DNA of 64,000 nt, from NCBI GenBank assembly GCA_016788425.1, contig JAEURQ010000002.1, positions 186,001 to 250,000 on the forward strand, given 5' to 3'. The notes beneath the pieces were generated by a model that worked only from the letters and a program-made list of their open reading frames with translations, made no database searches and had not been told where the DNA came from. Of the stretch, positions 1-8,596 are shown one piece after another (within the stretch, counting starts at the first letter, position 1; each line of letters starts with the position of its first letter). The DNA is from Chthonomonas sp. GTDB lineage: Bacteria; Armatimonadota; Fimbriimonadia; Fimbriimonadales; Fimbriimonadaceae. A program made the position numbers and the translations under genes.

Positions 1-471
1 CACCTTTTCCAGCGAGGCCGGAATCGGCGCGCCGTCGCGGTTCATCGCCATCAGCTTGGCGTCCACCGAATAGCCGCTGCTATCGCCCACCCGCAGCGGA
101 ATGCCCTTGGTCAACACCACAAAATCAATCTGGTTTTTGCTCAGGCTCAGCACCGCCCGCACCTTGTTTTCAATGTCGCTGCGGTAGGCGGTTTCGCCCA
201 TTTGCTCGCCGTCCAAACACTTCACGCCGATCACCTGAGTGCGCGGAATGCGGCGCTTCGAGCCGTAGTACTCGGCAATCTTGCGGCTGATCGGGCTGGT
301 CGCGTTATACACCACCAGCACCCGCTTGCTTTCGCGCGGCGATTTGGCCGGGTCCACTCCGTAGCGTCCGCTTTCCACGTCGGGGGGAGGGGGCGGTTCC
401 ACCAGCGGTGCTTTGGGAGTCGAGCACCCCGCCGCCAAACTCAGCCACACGCTAAAGGAGGCGACGACCAT
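1..471 (-). CDS. TIGR03790 family lipoprotein, N-terminal part (runs off the window)
   Basis: Only the first 157 codons lie in the window. The N-terminus has a hydrophobic stretch ending in a lipobox (LAAGC, Cys at about 17), so the product is probably a lipoprotein. It is followed by a proline-rich linker and then the pattern VLVVYNATSPISRKIAEYY with RIP, typical of TIGR03790 proteins, whose function is unknown. The ATG at 471 is preceded by a good ribosome-binding site, GGAGG with 7 nt spacing, located inside the upstream gene. It overlaps the glycosyltransferase gene by 20 bp, so the two are probably co-translated. Family assignment is from sequence pattern; function is not known. Confidence 0.75.
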   Translation of the reverse strand, partial: MVVASFSVWLSLAAGCSTPKAPLVEPPPPPDVESGRYGVDPAKSPRESKRVLVVYNATSPISRKIAEYYGSKRRIPRTQVIGVKCLDGEQMGETAYRSDIENKVRAVLSLSKNQIDFVVLTKGIPLRVGDSSGYSVDAKLMAMNRDGAPIPASLEKV

Positions 472-1150
472 TTTTCGACCTCCGTTGTTTGCGTTTGCGG
501 GTCGCGATCTCGCGATTGCGAGTCTGCACCAGAGCTTTGGCAATTTCGGCATACATTTTTGTTCGGGCCGCCGTGCCTTGCACAAAGCCCATTTTTTCTT
601 CCTTGTGAGTGTTGCTCACGCCGTGCAAAAGCACGCGGCGCACCCGCAAAAACTGCTTCTTCGCCGCCTGATTCAGCGCAAGCTCAATGCCAAACCGCAC
701 GTCGGGGTTGATTTGGATGCTCGCAAAGAACGTGCGGAACATGGCGCGCTGCCCGCTAAAGTGGGGGGTCACGCGCTGGGCGGTTTCACTCCAAAACTTG
801 CCGCCCCGGAATACGCCCACCACCATGTCGGCGGTGCCGCTCAGCAGCGGCAGAATAATTTTGTCGATGTGCTCGGGTCGCAAATCCAAGAGGTCGGCGT
901 CCACAAAGCAGATAATCTCGCAGTCGGTGGAAGTCACGCCCATGGCCATCGCGCCGCCTTTGCCGACGTTCTGCTTCAGGTCAATCACGCGCACCTCGGG
1001 GAAGGTGGCGGCCACCTCGGCGGTGCGGTCGGTACAGCCATCGCACACCACCAGAATCTCGTGCGGCAACGCGGCCGCCGTAATGGGGCGGAGCACGTTC
1101 GCAATGCGGTGCTCCTCGTTGTAGGCGGGAATGATGACGGCGACCCTCAC
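452..1150 (-). CDS. Glycosyltransferase family 2 (DPM1/polyprenyl-type)
   Basis: A 232-residue GT-A fold enzyme predicted to transfer a sugar from a nucleotide-sugar donor. It opens with the family signature VIIPAYNEE, followed by DGCTDRT and the metal-binding DADLLDL motif, a DxD equivalent near residue 85. There is no membrane segment. The C-terminus is strongly basic (RKRKQRRSKNGRR), which may tether it to the membrane surface. It follows the FemAB-like gene by 3 bp and overlaps the TIGR03790 gene, so these belong to one transcript, probably for envelope glycan or glycolipid modification. The acceptor cannot be told from sequence. Confidence 0.85.
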   Translation of the reverse strand: MRVAVIIPAYNEEHRIANVLRPITAAALPHEILVVCDGCTDRTAEVAATFPEVRVIDLKQNVGKGGAMAMGVTSTDCEIICFVDADLLDLRPEHIDKIILPLLSGTADMVVGVFRGGKFWSETAQRVTPHFSGQRAMFRTFFASIQINPDVRFGIELALNQAAKKQFLRVRRVLLHGVSNTHKEEKMGFVQGTAARTKMYAEIAKALVQTRNREIATRKRKQRRSKNGRRLL

Positions 1151-1153
1151 TGG

Positions 1154-2215
1154 TTAGTGGAGCCCCTTTCCTTCAAGTCGTTTTCTAATTTGTTGCTCAA
1201 CTTTCCAACCCATGTTTTTGGCCCAAAGGCCGACGGTTCCGGCGGCGGGCGAGCCCTTCACCATCAAACGCACATTCCGCAGCGACCGTTGCGGTTGCCA
1301 GCGCCGCTTGTAGGCTTCGGCTCCGCGCAAAAAGTCAAACTCCGCATCGCCGCGTTCAATTGCCGCGCGAATCGCGCTCGCCACCAACACTGTTCCCGGT
1401 GACAGTTGATTATACGCAGGGTCGAAGCCCGACTGATAGAAGTACGTGCGTCCAGGGACGCGCATTCCGTAAAGAACGCCCGCCGGTTGATCATTCATCC
1501 ACAACAAATGGAAGTGCGCGTGGCCTTCGGCCCGCTGCAACCACTCGTAGTGAAGCCGTTTGAGGTGGGGCAGGGCAAACGCACCCGGCAGCCCGCGCTT
1601 GCGCCAGCGTTGCGCGTGCAGCTCTAAGAAAATGTCAAAGGCGCGGCGCATCGCCTCGGGTTCAGTGGCGGTTTCTAGCCGCGCGCCTTGGGTGAGGTAA
1701 GGCTCCTTTTCCGGGCGACGGACCTCGTAGCGCAAGCTCTTGTTCAGCGATTTGGCGTAGGCATCCCACGTGTCGGGGAGGTCGAGCACCAGGCATTCAG
1801 CTTGGTCGGTGGTCTCGCTGGAGGGAGCCGCGGCGAGGAGCGGATGGTTTTCGCGAATCTGGTGCAGGTCCAGCACGTCCGCCGGAAGCTGAGTGAGCGC
1901 GTCCCACATGGCGGCGGCGATGTCGGCGCGGTTCTCTAGAATCAACGGCCCCAGATAGTCACTCGGGCCGGTGCCCAACGGACGCACGCTGAGCCAAGGC
2001 TGGCGGCGACGCTCCAGCGGGTAGAGCGCGACCAAGTCGCGGCCCTCGTAGAGCGCGATCGTGCGCAGGCTGCGGCGGCGCAGGCGGGCCACGGTAAGCA
2101 GCCAGGCGGGAGTCTGAAACACGGTGCCGCTCGGCGAGTGGCGGAGCAGGTCCGCCCACGGCTCGGCGAGACCTTCGAGGGCCGCGACACCGGTCAGTAG
2201 CTCTGTTCGCAGCAC
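1154..2215 (-). CDS. GNAT/FemAB-like acyltransferase (CelD/BioF2 type)
   Basis: A 353-residue protein resembling the Acetyltransf_6 (FemAB/CelD-like) group: an N-terminal half with WLLTVARLRRRSLRTIALYE and YPLERRRQPW, and a C-terminal GNAT-type half (HFHLLWMNDQPAGVLYG, FYQSGFDPAYNQLSPG, FDFLRGAEAYKRRWQP). Such proteins modify envelope polymers or are linked to exopolysaccharide and PEP-CTERM systems. The frame is open further upstream into acs, but I start it at the GTG at 2215. That codon is preceded by CATAAT and 6 nt, the leaderless pattern seen throughout the window, and avoids overlapping acs. The substrate is unknown. Confidence 0.75.
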   Translation of the reverse strand: MLRTELLTGVAALEGLAEPWADLLRHSPSGTVFQTPAWLLTVARLRRRSLRTIALYEGRDLVALYPLERRRQPWLSVRPLGTGPSDYLGPLILENRADIAAAMWDALTQLPADVLDLHQIRENHPLLAAAPSSETTDQAECLVLDLPDTWDAYAKSLNKSLRYEVRRPEKEPYLTQGARLETATEPEAMRRAFDIFLELHAQRWRKRGLPGAFALPHLKRLHYEWLQRAEGHAHFHLLWMNDQPAGVLYGMRVPGRTYFYQSGFDPAYNQLSPGTVLVASAIRAAIERGDAEFDFLRGAEAYKRRWQPQRSLRNVRLMVKGSPAAGTVGLWAKNMGWKVEQQIRKRLEGKGLH

Positions 2216-2240
2216 TGCCCTATTATGGCCGACTAAGCCG

Positions 2241-4211
2241 CTACCCCTCGACGTTTTCGTACTGCTCTTTGAGGCTATTGACCACCGCCGAATCCGCAAG
2301 CGTCGTCGTGTCGCCAATGGCGCGGCCCTCGGCGATGTCGCGCAGGAGGCGACGCATGATCTTGCCGGAGCGCGTTTTGGGGAGGTCTGCCGAAAAGAAC
2401 AGGTCGTCGGGGCGGGCGATCGGGCCGATCTTGGTGCCGACGTGCGCTTTGATCTCGCGTTTAAGGTCCTCGCTGGCGGTGTGGCCGGCGCGGATGGTGA
2501 CGAAAGCGGCAATGGCCTGACCTTTCACCGAGTCGGTGCGGCCGATCACTGCCGCCTCAGCCACCGCGGGGTGGTCCACCAGCGCGCTCTCCACTTCCAT
2601 GGTCGAGATGTTGTGGCCAGCCACCAGCATAATGTCATCCACGCGGCCGAGCAACCAAATGTAGCCGTCAGCATCAACTTTCACGCCATCGCCGGGGAAG
2701 TATTTGCCCGGGAAGCGGCTCCAGTACACGTCCAAAAATCGCTGCGGATCGCCGTAGATGCCGCGCGCCATGCTCGGCCAAGGATGAGTGATCGCGAGGA
2801 TGCCGCCGTGCTCCTCGCCCGGCTGGCTCACCACCTCGTTGCCGTTTTCGTCCATCACGCAGACCTGAATTCCGGGGAACGCGCGCGTGGCCGAACCGGG
2901 CTTGGTCGCCACCAGACCCGGCAGCGGCGAAATCATGATGCCGCCCGTTTCGGTTTGCCACCAGGTGTCAACGATCGGGCACCGCCCGCCGCCGATGTTC
3001 TCGTGGTACCAAATCCAAGCTTCGGGGTTGATCGGCTCGCCGACCGAGCCAAGCAGGCGCAGGGAAGTCAGGTCGCAGCGGTCGGGGTACTCGGTGCCCC
3101 ACTTCATAAACGTCCGAATCGCGGTCGGCGCGGTGTAGAGAATCGTGACCCCGTGCCGCTCAATGATGCGCCAAAAACGGTCCTTGTCTGGCGTGTCCGG
3201 CGCGCCTTCGTACACCACCACGGTCGCGGCGTTGCTGAGCGGGCCGTACGTCAGGTAGCTGTGGCCGGTCACCCAGCCGCAGTCGGCGGTGCACCAGTAA
3301 ACGTCGTTCGGTTTGAGGTCGAACACCCAGTTGGCCGTCGCGGTGATTCCGGTCAGATAGCCGGCGGTGGAATGCATGATGCCCTTGGGCTTTCCGGTGG
3401 AGCCGCTCGTGTAGAGCACGAAAAGCAGGTCCTCGCTGTCCATGGGCTCGCAGGGGCAGTCGGTGGATTGCGCAGGCACGAGGTCGCTCCAGCGCACGTC
3501 GCGGCCCTCCACCCAGTTGGCGTCGGGCGCAAGGTCGGACCCAACTCGCTCCAGCACCAGCACCTTGTTGATGCTCGGGCAACCCATGGCAAGCGCGTCG
3601 TTTGTAATCTTTTTGAGTTGCACCACGGTTCCGCGACGCCATCCACCATCGGCGGTGACCACCGCCGAGCATTGCGAATCGTTGATGCGGTCGGACACGC
3701 TCTCCGCGCTGAATCCGCCAAACACCACCGAGTGCGCGGCACCAATGCGGGCGCACGCCAACATGGTCATGGGGAGCTCGGGCACCATCGGCAGATAGAT
3801 GCAAACGCGGTCACCTTTCTTGACGCCCATGGCTTTGAGGGCATTGGCGATTCGGCTGACCTCGTCTTGTAACTCCCGATAAGTCAGTCGGCGCGTGTCG
3901 CCGGGTTCGCCTTCAAAAATGATGGCCGTCTTGTCGCCCAGCCCGTTGCGCACGTGCCGATCAACGCAGTTGTCGCACGCGTTGAGGGTCCCGCCGGTAA
4001 ACCACTTGGCGTCGGGGAGATTCCACTCCAACGCCGTCGTCCACGGCGTCATCCAATCCAGAGTGTTGGCCCATTCCGACCAGAACGCCACGGGGCCGGC
4101 GGCGGCCCGCTCATAAATGGCGGGGTCGTTCATGTTGGCTTGGGCCACGAATTCGGCGGACGGCGCGAACTGGCGGTTTTCGTGGAGTAGAACCTCAATC
4201 GACTCTGACAT
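2241..4211 (-). CDS. acs: Acetyl-CoA synthetase (AMP-forming)
   Basis: A 656-residue enzyme of full family length that activates acetate to acetyl-CoA through acetyl-AMP. The adenylate-forming motif YTSGSTGKPKG lies near residue 270, WWQTETGG in the middle, and the acetylation-controlled lysine in RSGKIMRR at about residue 617. That lysine context implies possible regulation by a protein acetyltransferase, known in the family. A short leader is likely, because TAAACT ends 12 nt before the ATG. It is divergent from the gene at 4255. Confidence 0.97.
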   Translation of the reverse strand: MSESIEVLLHENRQFAPSAEFVAQANMNDPAIYERAAAGPVAFWSEWANTLDWMTPWTTALEWNLPDAKWFTGGTLNACDNCVDRHVRNGLGDKTAIIFEGEPGDTRRLTYRELQDEVSRIANALKAMGVKKGDRVCIYLPMVPELPMTMLACARIGAAHSVVFGGFSAESVSDRINDSQCSAVVTADGGWRRGTVVQLKKITNDALAMGCPSINKVLVLERVGSDLAPDANWVEGRDVRWSDLVPAQSTDCPCEPMDSEDLLFVLYTSGSTGKPKGIMHSTAGYLTGITATANWVFDLKPNDVYWCTADCGWVTGHSYLTYGPLSNAATVVVYEGAPDTPDKDRFWRIIERHGVTILYTAPTAIRTFMKWGTEYPDRCDLTSLRLLGSVGEPINPEAWIWYHENIGGGRCPIVDTWWQTETGGIMISPLPGLVATKPGSATRAFPGIQVCVMDENGNEVVSQPGEEHGGILAITHPWPSMARGIYGDPQRFLDVYWSRFPGKYFPGDGVKVDADGYIWLLGRVDDIMLVAGHNISTMEVESALVDHPAVAEAAVIGRTDSVKGQAIAAFVTIRAGHTASEDLKREIKAHVGTKIGPIARPDDLFFSADLPKTRSGKIMRRLLRDIAEGRAIGDTTTLADSAVVNSLKEQYENVEG

Positions 4212-4254
4212 GGTGTTTCGCCAAGTTTACTGGTCCTTGGGTAGTCTCGCTGAT

Positions 4255-4776
4255 ATGGTTTTGGAAGTTGCCTTTGAGGATTTCGCCGGCGAACTCGCGA
4301 GTCGGACGATCGAGAAGGTGGCTTACTATGCCCCCGCGCGGGCTGGTGGACAACTGACCGCGGGCAATCCGGGCAAAGAACTGATCTTGTTCTGCCGCAC
4401 GCAGCTGGGCGAGGACGAACTACGTGGCCAACTTCAAGAGCAGGGAATTGAGATGCGGCGCGGCGCTTGGATCGGCGAAGAAGCGATCGCGATTCATGCC
4501 AACTTCTTCGATTGCCATGTCGCGGGAGTCGCGTACCGCTCGGATTCGCGCAATCCGGGGCTTTGGATGGAGGCGTTCGACAACGAGCCGACGCAACTGG
4601 ACGTGTTGCGGCAGTTCTACCGCGAGTTTCAGGAAGCCGGGTTCGGCGAGAACCTGGACCTCGACAGCTTCATGCGCGCCGTTGATCCGACCGTGGTGAT
4701 TCTCAGTCCGGAAAGCATCCGCACGTTCGCGCAGAAGAGTTCGGCGGTGTTGCTCGGCCCGGGCGACGACGCCTAG
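4255..4776 (+). CDS. Hypothetical protein (173 aa)
   Basis: I do not recognise a family. The protein is acidic, soluble and without signal peptide or membrane segment. It starts MVLEVAFEDFAGELASRTIEK. The start at 4255 is favoured by TAGTCT ending 7 nt upstream (leaderless pattern) and because earlier in-frame starts lie inside acs. Its stop codon overlaps that of the convergent gene at 4773 within the palindrome CCTAGG. Confidence 0.7.
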   Translation: MVLEVAFEDFAGELASRTIEKVAYYAPARAGGQLTAGNPGKELILFCRTQLGEDELRGQLQEQGIEMRRGAWIGEEAIAIHANFFDCHVAGVAYRSDSRNPGLWMEAFDNEPTQLDVLRQFYREFQEAGFGENLDLDSFMRAVDPTVVILSPESIRTFAQKSSAVLLGPGDDA

Positions 4777-5039
4777 GCGGCCATCGCTTGGCTGGAGCGG
4801 CGCGAATAGGTGCGCATCAGCTTGAGGTTGCGCGGCGTTTGGTGAAGCCCGATCGCGTCCATGCACTCACTCTGCAGTTGCTTCGTTGTGATCTCTTCGC
4901 CTTCGGCCACCGTCACGTAAGCATGCATGCATCCGTCGGCCCAAAGCACCGAGGCTTCTAGCACCTGCGGGCGCGAGAGAAGAAAGTCTTCGGTGAGTCT
5001 AAGGCTAATGCCGCGGGGTACCACTTCACTGTGAGTCAT
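4773..5039 (-). CDS. Small protein resembling a free-standing acyl-CoA synthetase C-terminal subdomain
   Basis: An 88-residue protein. Residues about 17-75 (TEDFLLSRPQVLEASVLW, HAYVTVAEGEEIT, CMDAIGLHQTPRNLKLM) follow the order of the mobile C-terminal subdomain of AMP-forming ligases: pathway variation, beta strand, then xPxxLKLM-like. The large N-terminal domain and the catalytic lysine motif are absent. The ATG has TACTTT ending 7 nt upstream. Resemblance is by eye and moderate; it could be an unrelated small alpha/beta protein. Confidence 0.6.
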   Translation of the reverse strand: MTHSEVVPRGISLRLTEDFLLSRPQVLEASVLWADGCMHAYVTVAEGEEITTKQLQSECMDAIGLHQTPRNLKLMRTYSRRSSQAMAA

Positions 5040-5081
5040 TCCACAGAAAGTATCGGCTCGCGGGCCAGCAATTTGCAGAGA

Positions 5082-5807
5082 TTACACGAGCATTTGAACG
5101 GCTTGTTCATACTGCTCGATGTTGTCGATATCGTTGCCGATTTCGGCGTGCTCGGTGTAGATCGCCTTCACTCGCCCGCCCATGATCTTGCCGATTGCTT
5201 GCTCTAGGCTTTGCACGGTGAGCGTCTTAGGCAGAGCCGCGCCAACCACGAACCGTCCCAGAATCCCCGGCCCGATCAGCAGCGCGAGTTTGAGCACGTT
5301 TTTGCGGTTCTTGTACGCCTTTTCGAGCTTGGGCAGGCTGCGCCGCATCATTGCTGTGTTGACCAGCGCGATGTTGCCACCCGTCACCGGGCCAATGCTC
5401 AGCCGGTAGCTCGTGCGCTTGATGCCGGGGTAAGCGGCCTCGGCGGCGTCGAGCGGAATGATCGGGTAGTTGATGAGCGCGGTCTTGTCGCACCGCTCCA
5501 AAAAGTCATCAATCGCCTCGGCGGTGATAAACGGGATATCGGCGGTAACGAGCAGGAAAGTTTCGCTGGTGATCTGGGCGAGGCCGTTGCCCAAGCTCTC
5601 GACGAAACTGCGGCCAGCCGGAATCACCGGCAAACCCTCGACCTCGGCCGTGCTGACCACCTTGATGTTGCCGAATTTGCGGACCGCCTTCAGCACGCGC
5701 TCGAGCATGGTTTGCTTGCCAAACGGGAGCTGCGCGCGGTATTCCACGCCGATGCGCCTCCTCAACGTCTCGTCCACTTTTCCGCCCGCCAAGATCAAAA
5801 CATCCAT
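5082..5807 (-). CDS. MobA-like nucleotidyltransferase family protein
   Basis: A 241-residue GT-A fold NTP transferase. It begins MDVLILAGGKVDETLRRR, the LAGG nucleotide-binding loop, with a metal-binding aspartate in LVTADIPFI near residue 95 and YTEHAEIGNDIDN near the C-terminus. It is 9 bp downstream of ispE and so probably co-transcribed. The family includes molybdenum-cofactor guanylyltransferases and sugar-phosphate nucleotidyltransferases. The usual basic LGGGRSSRMGxDK signature of MobA is not intact, so the substrate is uncertain. Confidence 0.8.
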   Translation of the reverse strand: MDVLILAGGKVDETLRRRIGVEYRAQLPFGKQTMLERVLKAVRKFGNIKVVSTAEVEGLPVIPAGRSFVESLGNGLAQITSETFLLVTADIPFITAEAIDDFLERCDKTALINYPIIPLDAAEAAYPGIKRTSYRLSIGPVTGGNIALVNTAMMRRSLPKLEKAYKNRKNVLKLALLIGPGILGRFVVGAALPKTLTVQSLEQAIGKIMGGRVKAIYTEHAEIGNDIDNIEQYEQAVQMLV

Positions 5808-5816
5808 CGCCGAGCC

Positions 5817-6626
5817 TTACTGTACCGTAGCGAGACTTTCCACTCGGCTGAGCGAGCGGGTCACGAAGACTTGGCCGTGGTCGGTGACGCGTCGCGCGGC
5901 GGCTTCCGAGTCGGTGGCCGTGTCGAATTCACCGAACACCGCCGAGCCCGATCCGGTGAGCTGGGCGAGTTTGGCCCCGGCTTGTTGTAGAGCGGATATC
6001 GCCGCGTGGCATGGCGCGGGCGCGACGAGTTCGAAATCATTTCCCGCGTTTTGCGGCTCCCATTGAAAGTCGCCGCGCTGGTCGTCGAGTTGGCGATAGG
6101 CGTGAGGCGTGCTCATGCCGACCGGCGGTTTGATGACCACGAAGTGGCGGGGCGTACCGTCGGGCAGGGCCTCGATTTCGGTGCCCGTGCCGCTCACGTG
6201 GGCGCGTCCGCCGATCAGGAAAAACGGCACGTCCGCGCCGATGCTCGCCGCCACCGCGTGCTCCTGCCCCCAAGGCAGTTCGGTGCGCAGCAGCGCCAAA
6301 AGCCCGCGAATCATGCCCGCCGCGTTGGAGCTTCCGCCGCCAAGCCCGGCCTCGCTGGGGATGCGCTTTTCGAGGTGCACCCGCAGCGGCGGCACGTCAA
6401 TGAGCTCGTGCATCCGGCCCAGCACCTTTGTGAGCGTGTTCTCCGTCGGCAGGTCATCCCAGTTGGAGGTGATCAGGGTCCGTGGCCCATCGCTCAGGCT
6501 GAGGTCGATGGTATCGATCAGCGAGATCGCTTGGAACTCGCTGACGATGGCGTGGTACCCGCTCGACAACGGCGGACTGACGTTGAGAAACAGGTTAAGT
6601 TTTGCCGGGCACACCACGCGCACCAT
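5817..6626 (-). CDS. ispE: 4-diphosphocytidyl-2-C-methyl-D-erythritol kinase
   Basis: A 269-residue GHMP kinase that phosphorylates CDP-methylerythritol in the MEP isoprenoid pathway. It begins with the family pattern CPAKLNLFLNV (lysine and asparagine in the active site) and has the glycine-rich ATP loop EAGLGGGSSNAAG near residue 95, plus LTGSGSAVFG near residue 225. The ATG is preceded by TACAAC and 6 nt, suggesting a leaderless mRNA. The nucleotidyltransferase at 5807 follows in the same transcript. Its presence indicates that isoprenoids are made through the MEP route. Confidence 0.95.
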   Translation of the reverse strand: MVRVVCPAKLNLFLNVSPPLSSGYHAIVSEFQAISLIDTIDLSLSDGPRTLITSNWDDLPTENTLTKVLGRMHELIDVPPLRVHLEKRIPSEAGLGGGSSNAAGMIRGLLALLRTELPWGQEHAVAASIGADVPFFLIGGRAHVSGTGTEIEALPDGTPRHFVVIKPPVGMSTPHAYRQLDDQRGDFQWEPQNAGNDFELVAPAPCHAAISALQQAGAKLAQLTGSGSAVFGEFDTATDSEAAARRVTDHGQVFVTRSLSRVESLATVQ

Positions 6627-6648
6627 GCCCGCGTTGTACCCGACTCAG

Positions 6649-7716
6649 TCAGTTGCCGCGCTTGCGCCGGGCTCGTAGGGCGAGCGCACCGAATGCAATC
6701 GCCAGCAATGAAGTCGGCTCGGGGACGATGGTCGTGGTAAGGATCCCAGCTTGGCCTTGAACCTGCCCACCGATGGTGAGTTGGTTTCCGTCAAGTCGGA
6801 TTACCCCGGGGAGAACATTACGACCCGTTGCTTGATTCAGCATGACGAACTGTCCATTCGCAACATTCCAGACCATTCCTTCGAAAGCACCGTTGATCAG
6901 CGCGTAGCCGACGGCAAAGTTGCCGTCAATGTCCAAAATCGCCGATTCAGTCGCCCCATTCGGATGCAGGGACATGAAGGATGCTGCCGTCCCGCGCCAT
7001 ACTGCCGCCTGGCTCACTCCGTTGATCGTCGCTTGACCAACTTGAATCGAGCCGCTAACGCCATGAGCGGCCGAGGACGTTGCATTCGCGGGCCCAAGAG
7101 CGGTGATGGTTTGGCCGTTGTTGGTCCAAACCGCAGCTTGAGTTTGACCGTCAAAAACGCTTCCCACCTGGCTGTTTCCTCGGGAACCGAGGATTGACGA
7201 CTCAGTCCAGGGCCCACTGTGGAGCGAACTAGTGGTGCCGTCGGAAAAGTTCCAGCGCGTAGCTTGCCAGATCCCGTTAACTCGGGCGTCGCCATAGCCA
7301 AAGTTTGCATCGGCACCTGTGATCAACGACGACGTCGAGCCGACGGGAGCCAGGCTCATATAGGTGTTGGCGGCACCCGACCAGCGGGCTGCCTGAGATG
7401 CGCCGCTCAAAGTGGCTCGTGTGTAGCCGTACTGATTATTGCCGGCAATCGCGAGCACCTCAAGATAGGCGTGGTTGGGCGGCGACATGTCGACACCCGA
7501 TGCGGCAGTGCCTGACCAACTAAACGGTCGGTAGACAGGGCTTTGGCTGCGCTGAACATATCCGGCTTGCTTGCCAGGAGCCAAGGCGGTGACGCTTCCG
7601 CCGTTATAGGTTGAGCCTTGCACATTGACGGGTCGCAAGGACGTGACGGTCCACGCGAATGATTGAAAAGCGATGGCAGTGGCGACCACTGAAAGACACA
7701 AACGAGAATATTTCAT
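6649..7716 (-). CDS. PEP-CTERM sorted protein with HAF-type repeats
   Basis: A 355-residue exported protein. It has an N-terminal signal peptide (to about residue 22), then six or more degenerate repeats of the HAF type, in which phrases like QAARWSG, QATRWNF, QAAVWTNN and QAAVWRG recur about every 45 residues. It ends with a PEP-CTERM tail: VPEP, a hydrophobic helix and RARRKRGN. Such tails are cut by exosortases and lead to surface display. Translation uses a Shine-Dalgarno sequence (GAGGG, 4 nt before the ATG), unlike the leaderless neighbours. Confidence 0.9.
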   Translation of the reverse strand: MKYSRLCLSVVATAIAFQSFAWTVTSLRPVNVQGSTYNGGSVTALAPGKQAGYVQRSQSPVYRPFSWSGTAASGVDMSPPNHAYLEVLAIAGNNQYGYTRATLSGASQAARWSGAANTYMSLAPVGSTSSLITGADANFGYGDARVNGIWQATRWNFSDGTTSSLHSGPWTESSILGSRGNSQVGSVFDGQTQAAVWTNNGQTITALGPANATSSAAHGVSGSIQVGQATINGVSQAAVWRGTAASFMSLHPNGATESAILDIDGNFAVGYALINGAFEGMVWNVANGQFVMLNQATGRNVLPGVIRLDGNQLTIGGQVQGQAGILTTTIVPEPTSLLAIAFGALALRARRKRGN

Positions 7717-7794
7717 ATGACCCTCAAAAGACGGACATGCATTTGACGACAGCCGTCGGCTAGTGTTTCAAAGAATGGAAGAACCTTGCCAGCT

Positions 7795-8586
7795 TTAATG
7801 GCCTTGTTGCTGGTGCTCGTCGGTGGGCGGGGTGGGAGGCATAACCGCGATCATCTTGGGGAAGGGTTGCATCTCGATTTCCTCAAGCGCCTGATCAATC
7901 GCCGACAGCTGCATCTTGGTTTCCGCGATCGTGCTCAGAAAGTCCATGTTGTCGATATCCACGGTGCGCGCCGCCAACCGATGGCCGAGCATCCGCACGC
8001 GCAATCCGTCGAGCGTGGTGACGAACACCATGGCCTGCGCCTCGGTGCGTTCCACCGCCGCCCACACGCCGGCGAGCGCCTGATTGTATTCCACCACGTT
8101 GCGGTCGGCCATTTGCAACAAGGCTTGCGCCTGCGGATCCTTCGCGTGAGACATAGAGGGCCGACTCATCGAAGTTCCGCCTTCGCTGCGGATCACCTCA
8201 TCGGCCAGAATATCCGCCCGTCGCAGGGCATAGTAAATGTTGCGATCAACGCGCCGAACCGCTTGCGGAAGCTCGCTGAACACGCCGCTTCCGGACTCGC
8301 GCGAAAGGCGAATCGCCTTTTGCATGCGGGCGCTCCGATCCGCCACTTCCGTGTACAAATTTTTCAGGCGAATGTTATGGAACCGCCGCTGCGTGGATTC
8401 CAAATAAGCCGTGAACGCCCAGGCTCCAACGGCCACGAACCCCGTGCCGAATACGAGCGGCAACATGGCCCCTTGCGTACTGAGAAAGTAGCCACATAGG
8501 GCAAAGATGAATCCGCGCAAGATGGACGAAGGCTTGAGAAGGGTCTGCCAGAACACTTGCCAGTCGCGCTTCTGAACCTCTCTCAT
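7795..8586 (-). CDS. Hypothetical membrane protein with coiled-coil-like cytoplasmic part
   Basis: A 263-residue protein that I cannot assign to a named family. Two hydrophobic segments lie near residues 22-42 and 45-63 (ILRGFIFALCGYFLST, LVFGTGFVAVGAWAF). A long helical, charged region of about 190 residues follows, ending in a Pro-rich tail. It is 10 bp downstream of gatA on the same strand. The ATG has TAAAAT ending 7 nt upstream, so it may also be transcribed on its own as a leaderless mRNA from within the end of gatA. Confidence 0.75.
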   Translation of the reverse strand: MREVQKRDWQVFWQTLLKPSSILRGFIFALCGYFLSTQGAMLPLVFGTGFVAVGAWAFTAYLESTQRRFHNIRLKNLYTEVADRSARMQKAIRLSRESGSGVFSELPQAVRRVDRNIYYALRRADILADEVIRSEGGTSMSRPSMSHAKDPQAQALLQMADRNVVEYNQALAGVWAAVERTEAQAMVFVTTLDGLRVRMLGHRLAARTVDIDNMDFLSTIAETKMQLSAIDQALEEIEMQPFPKMIAVMPPTPPTDEHQQQGH

Positions 8587-8596
8587 GATGCTGATT

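Noticed and set aside
2124-3872. A 582-codon plus-strand frame opposite acs
   Set aside because: His/Arg/Gly-rich shadow translation; acs is certain on the other strand.
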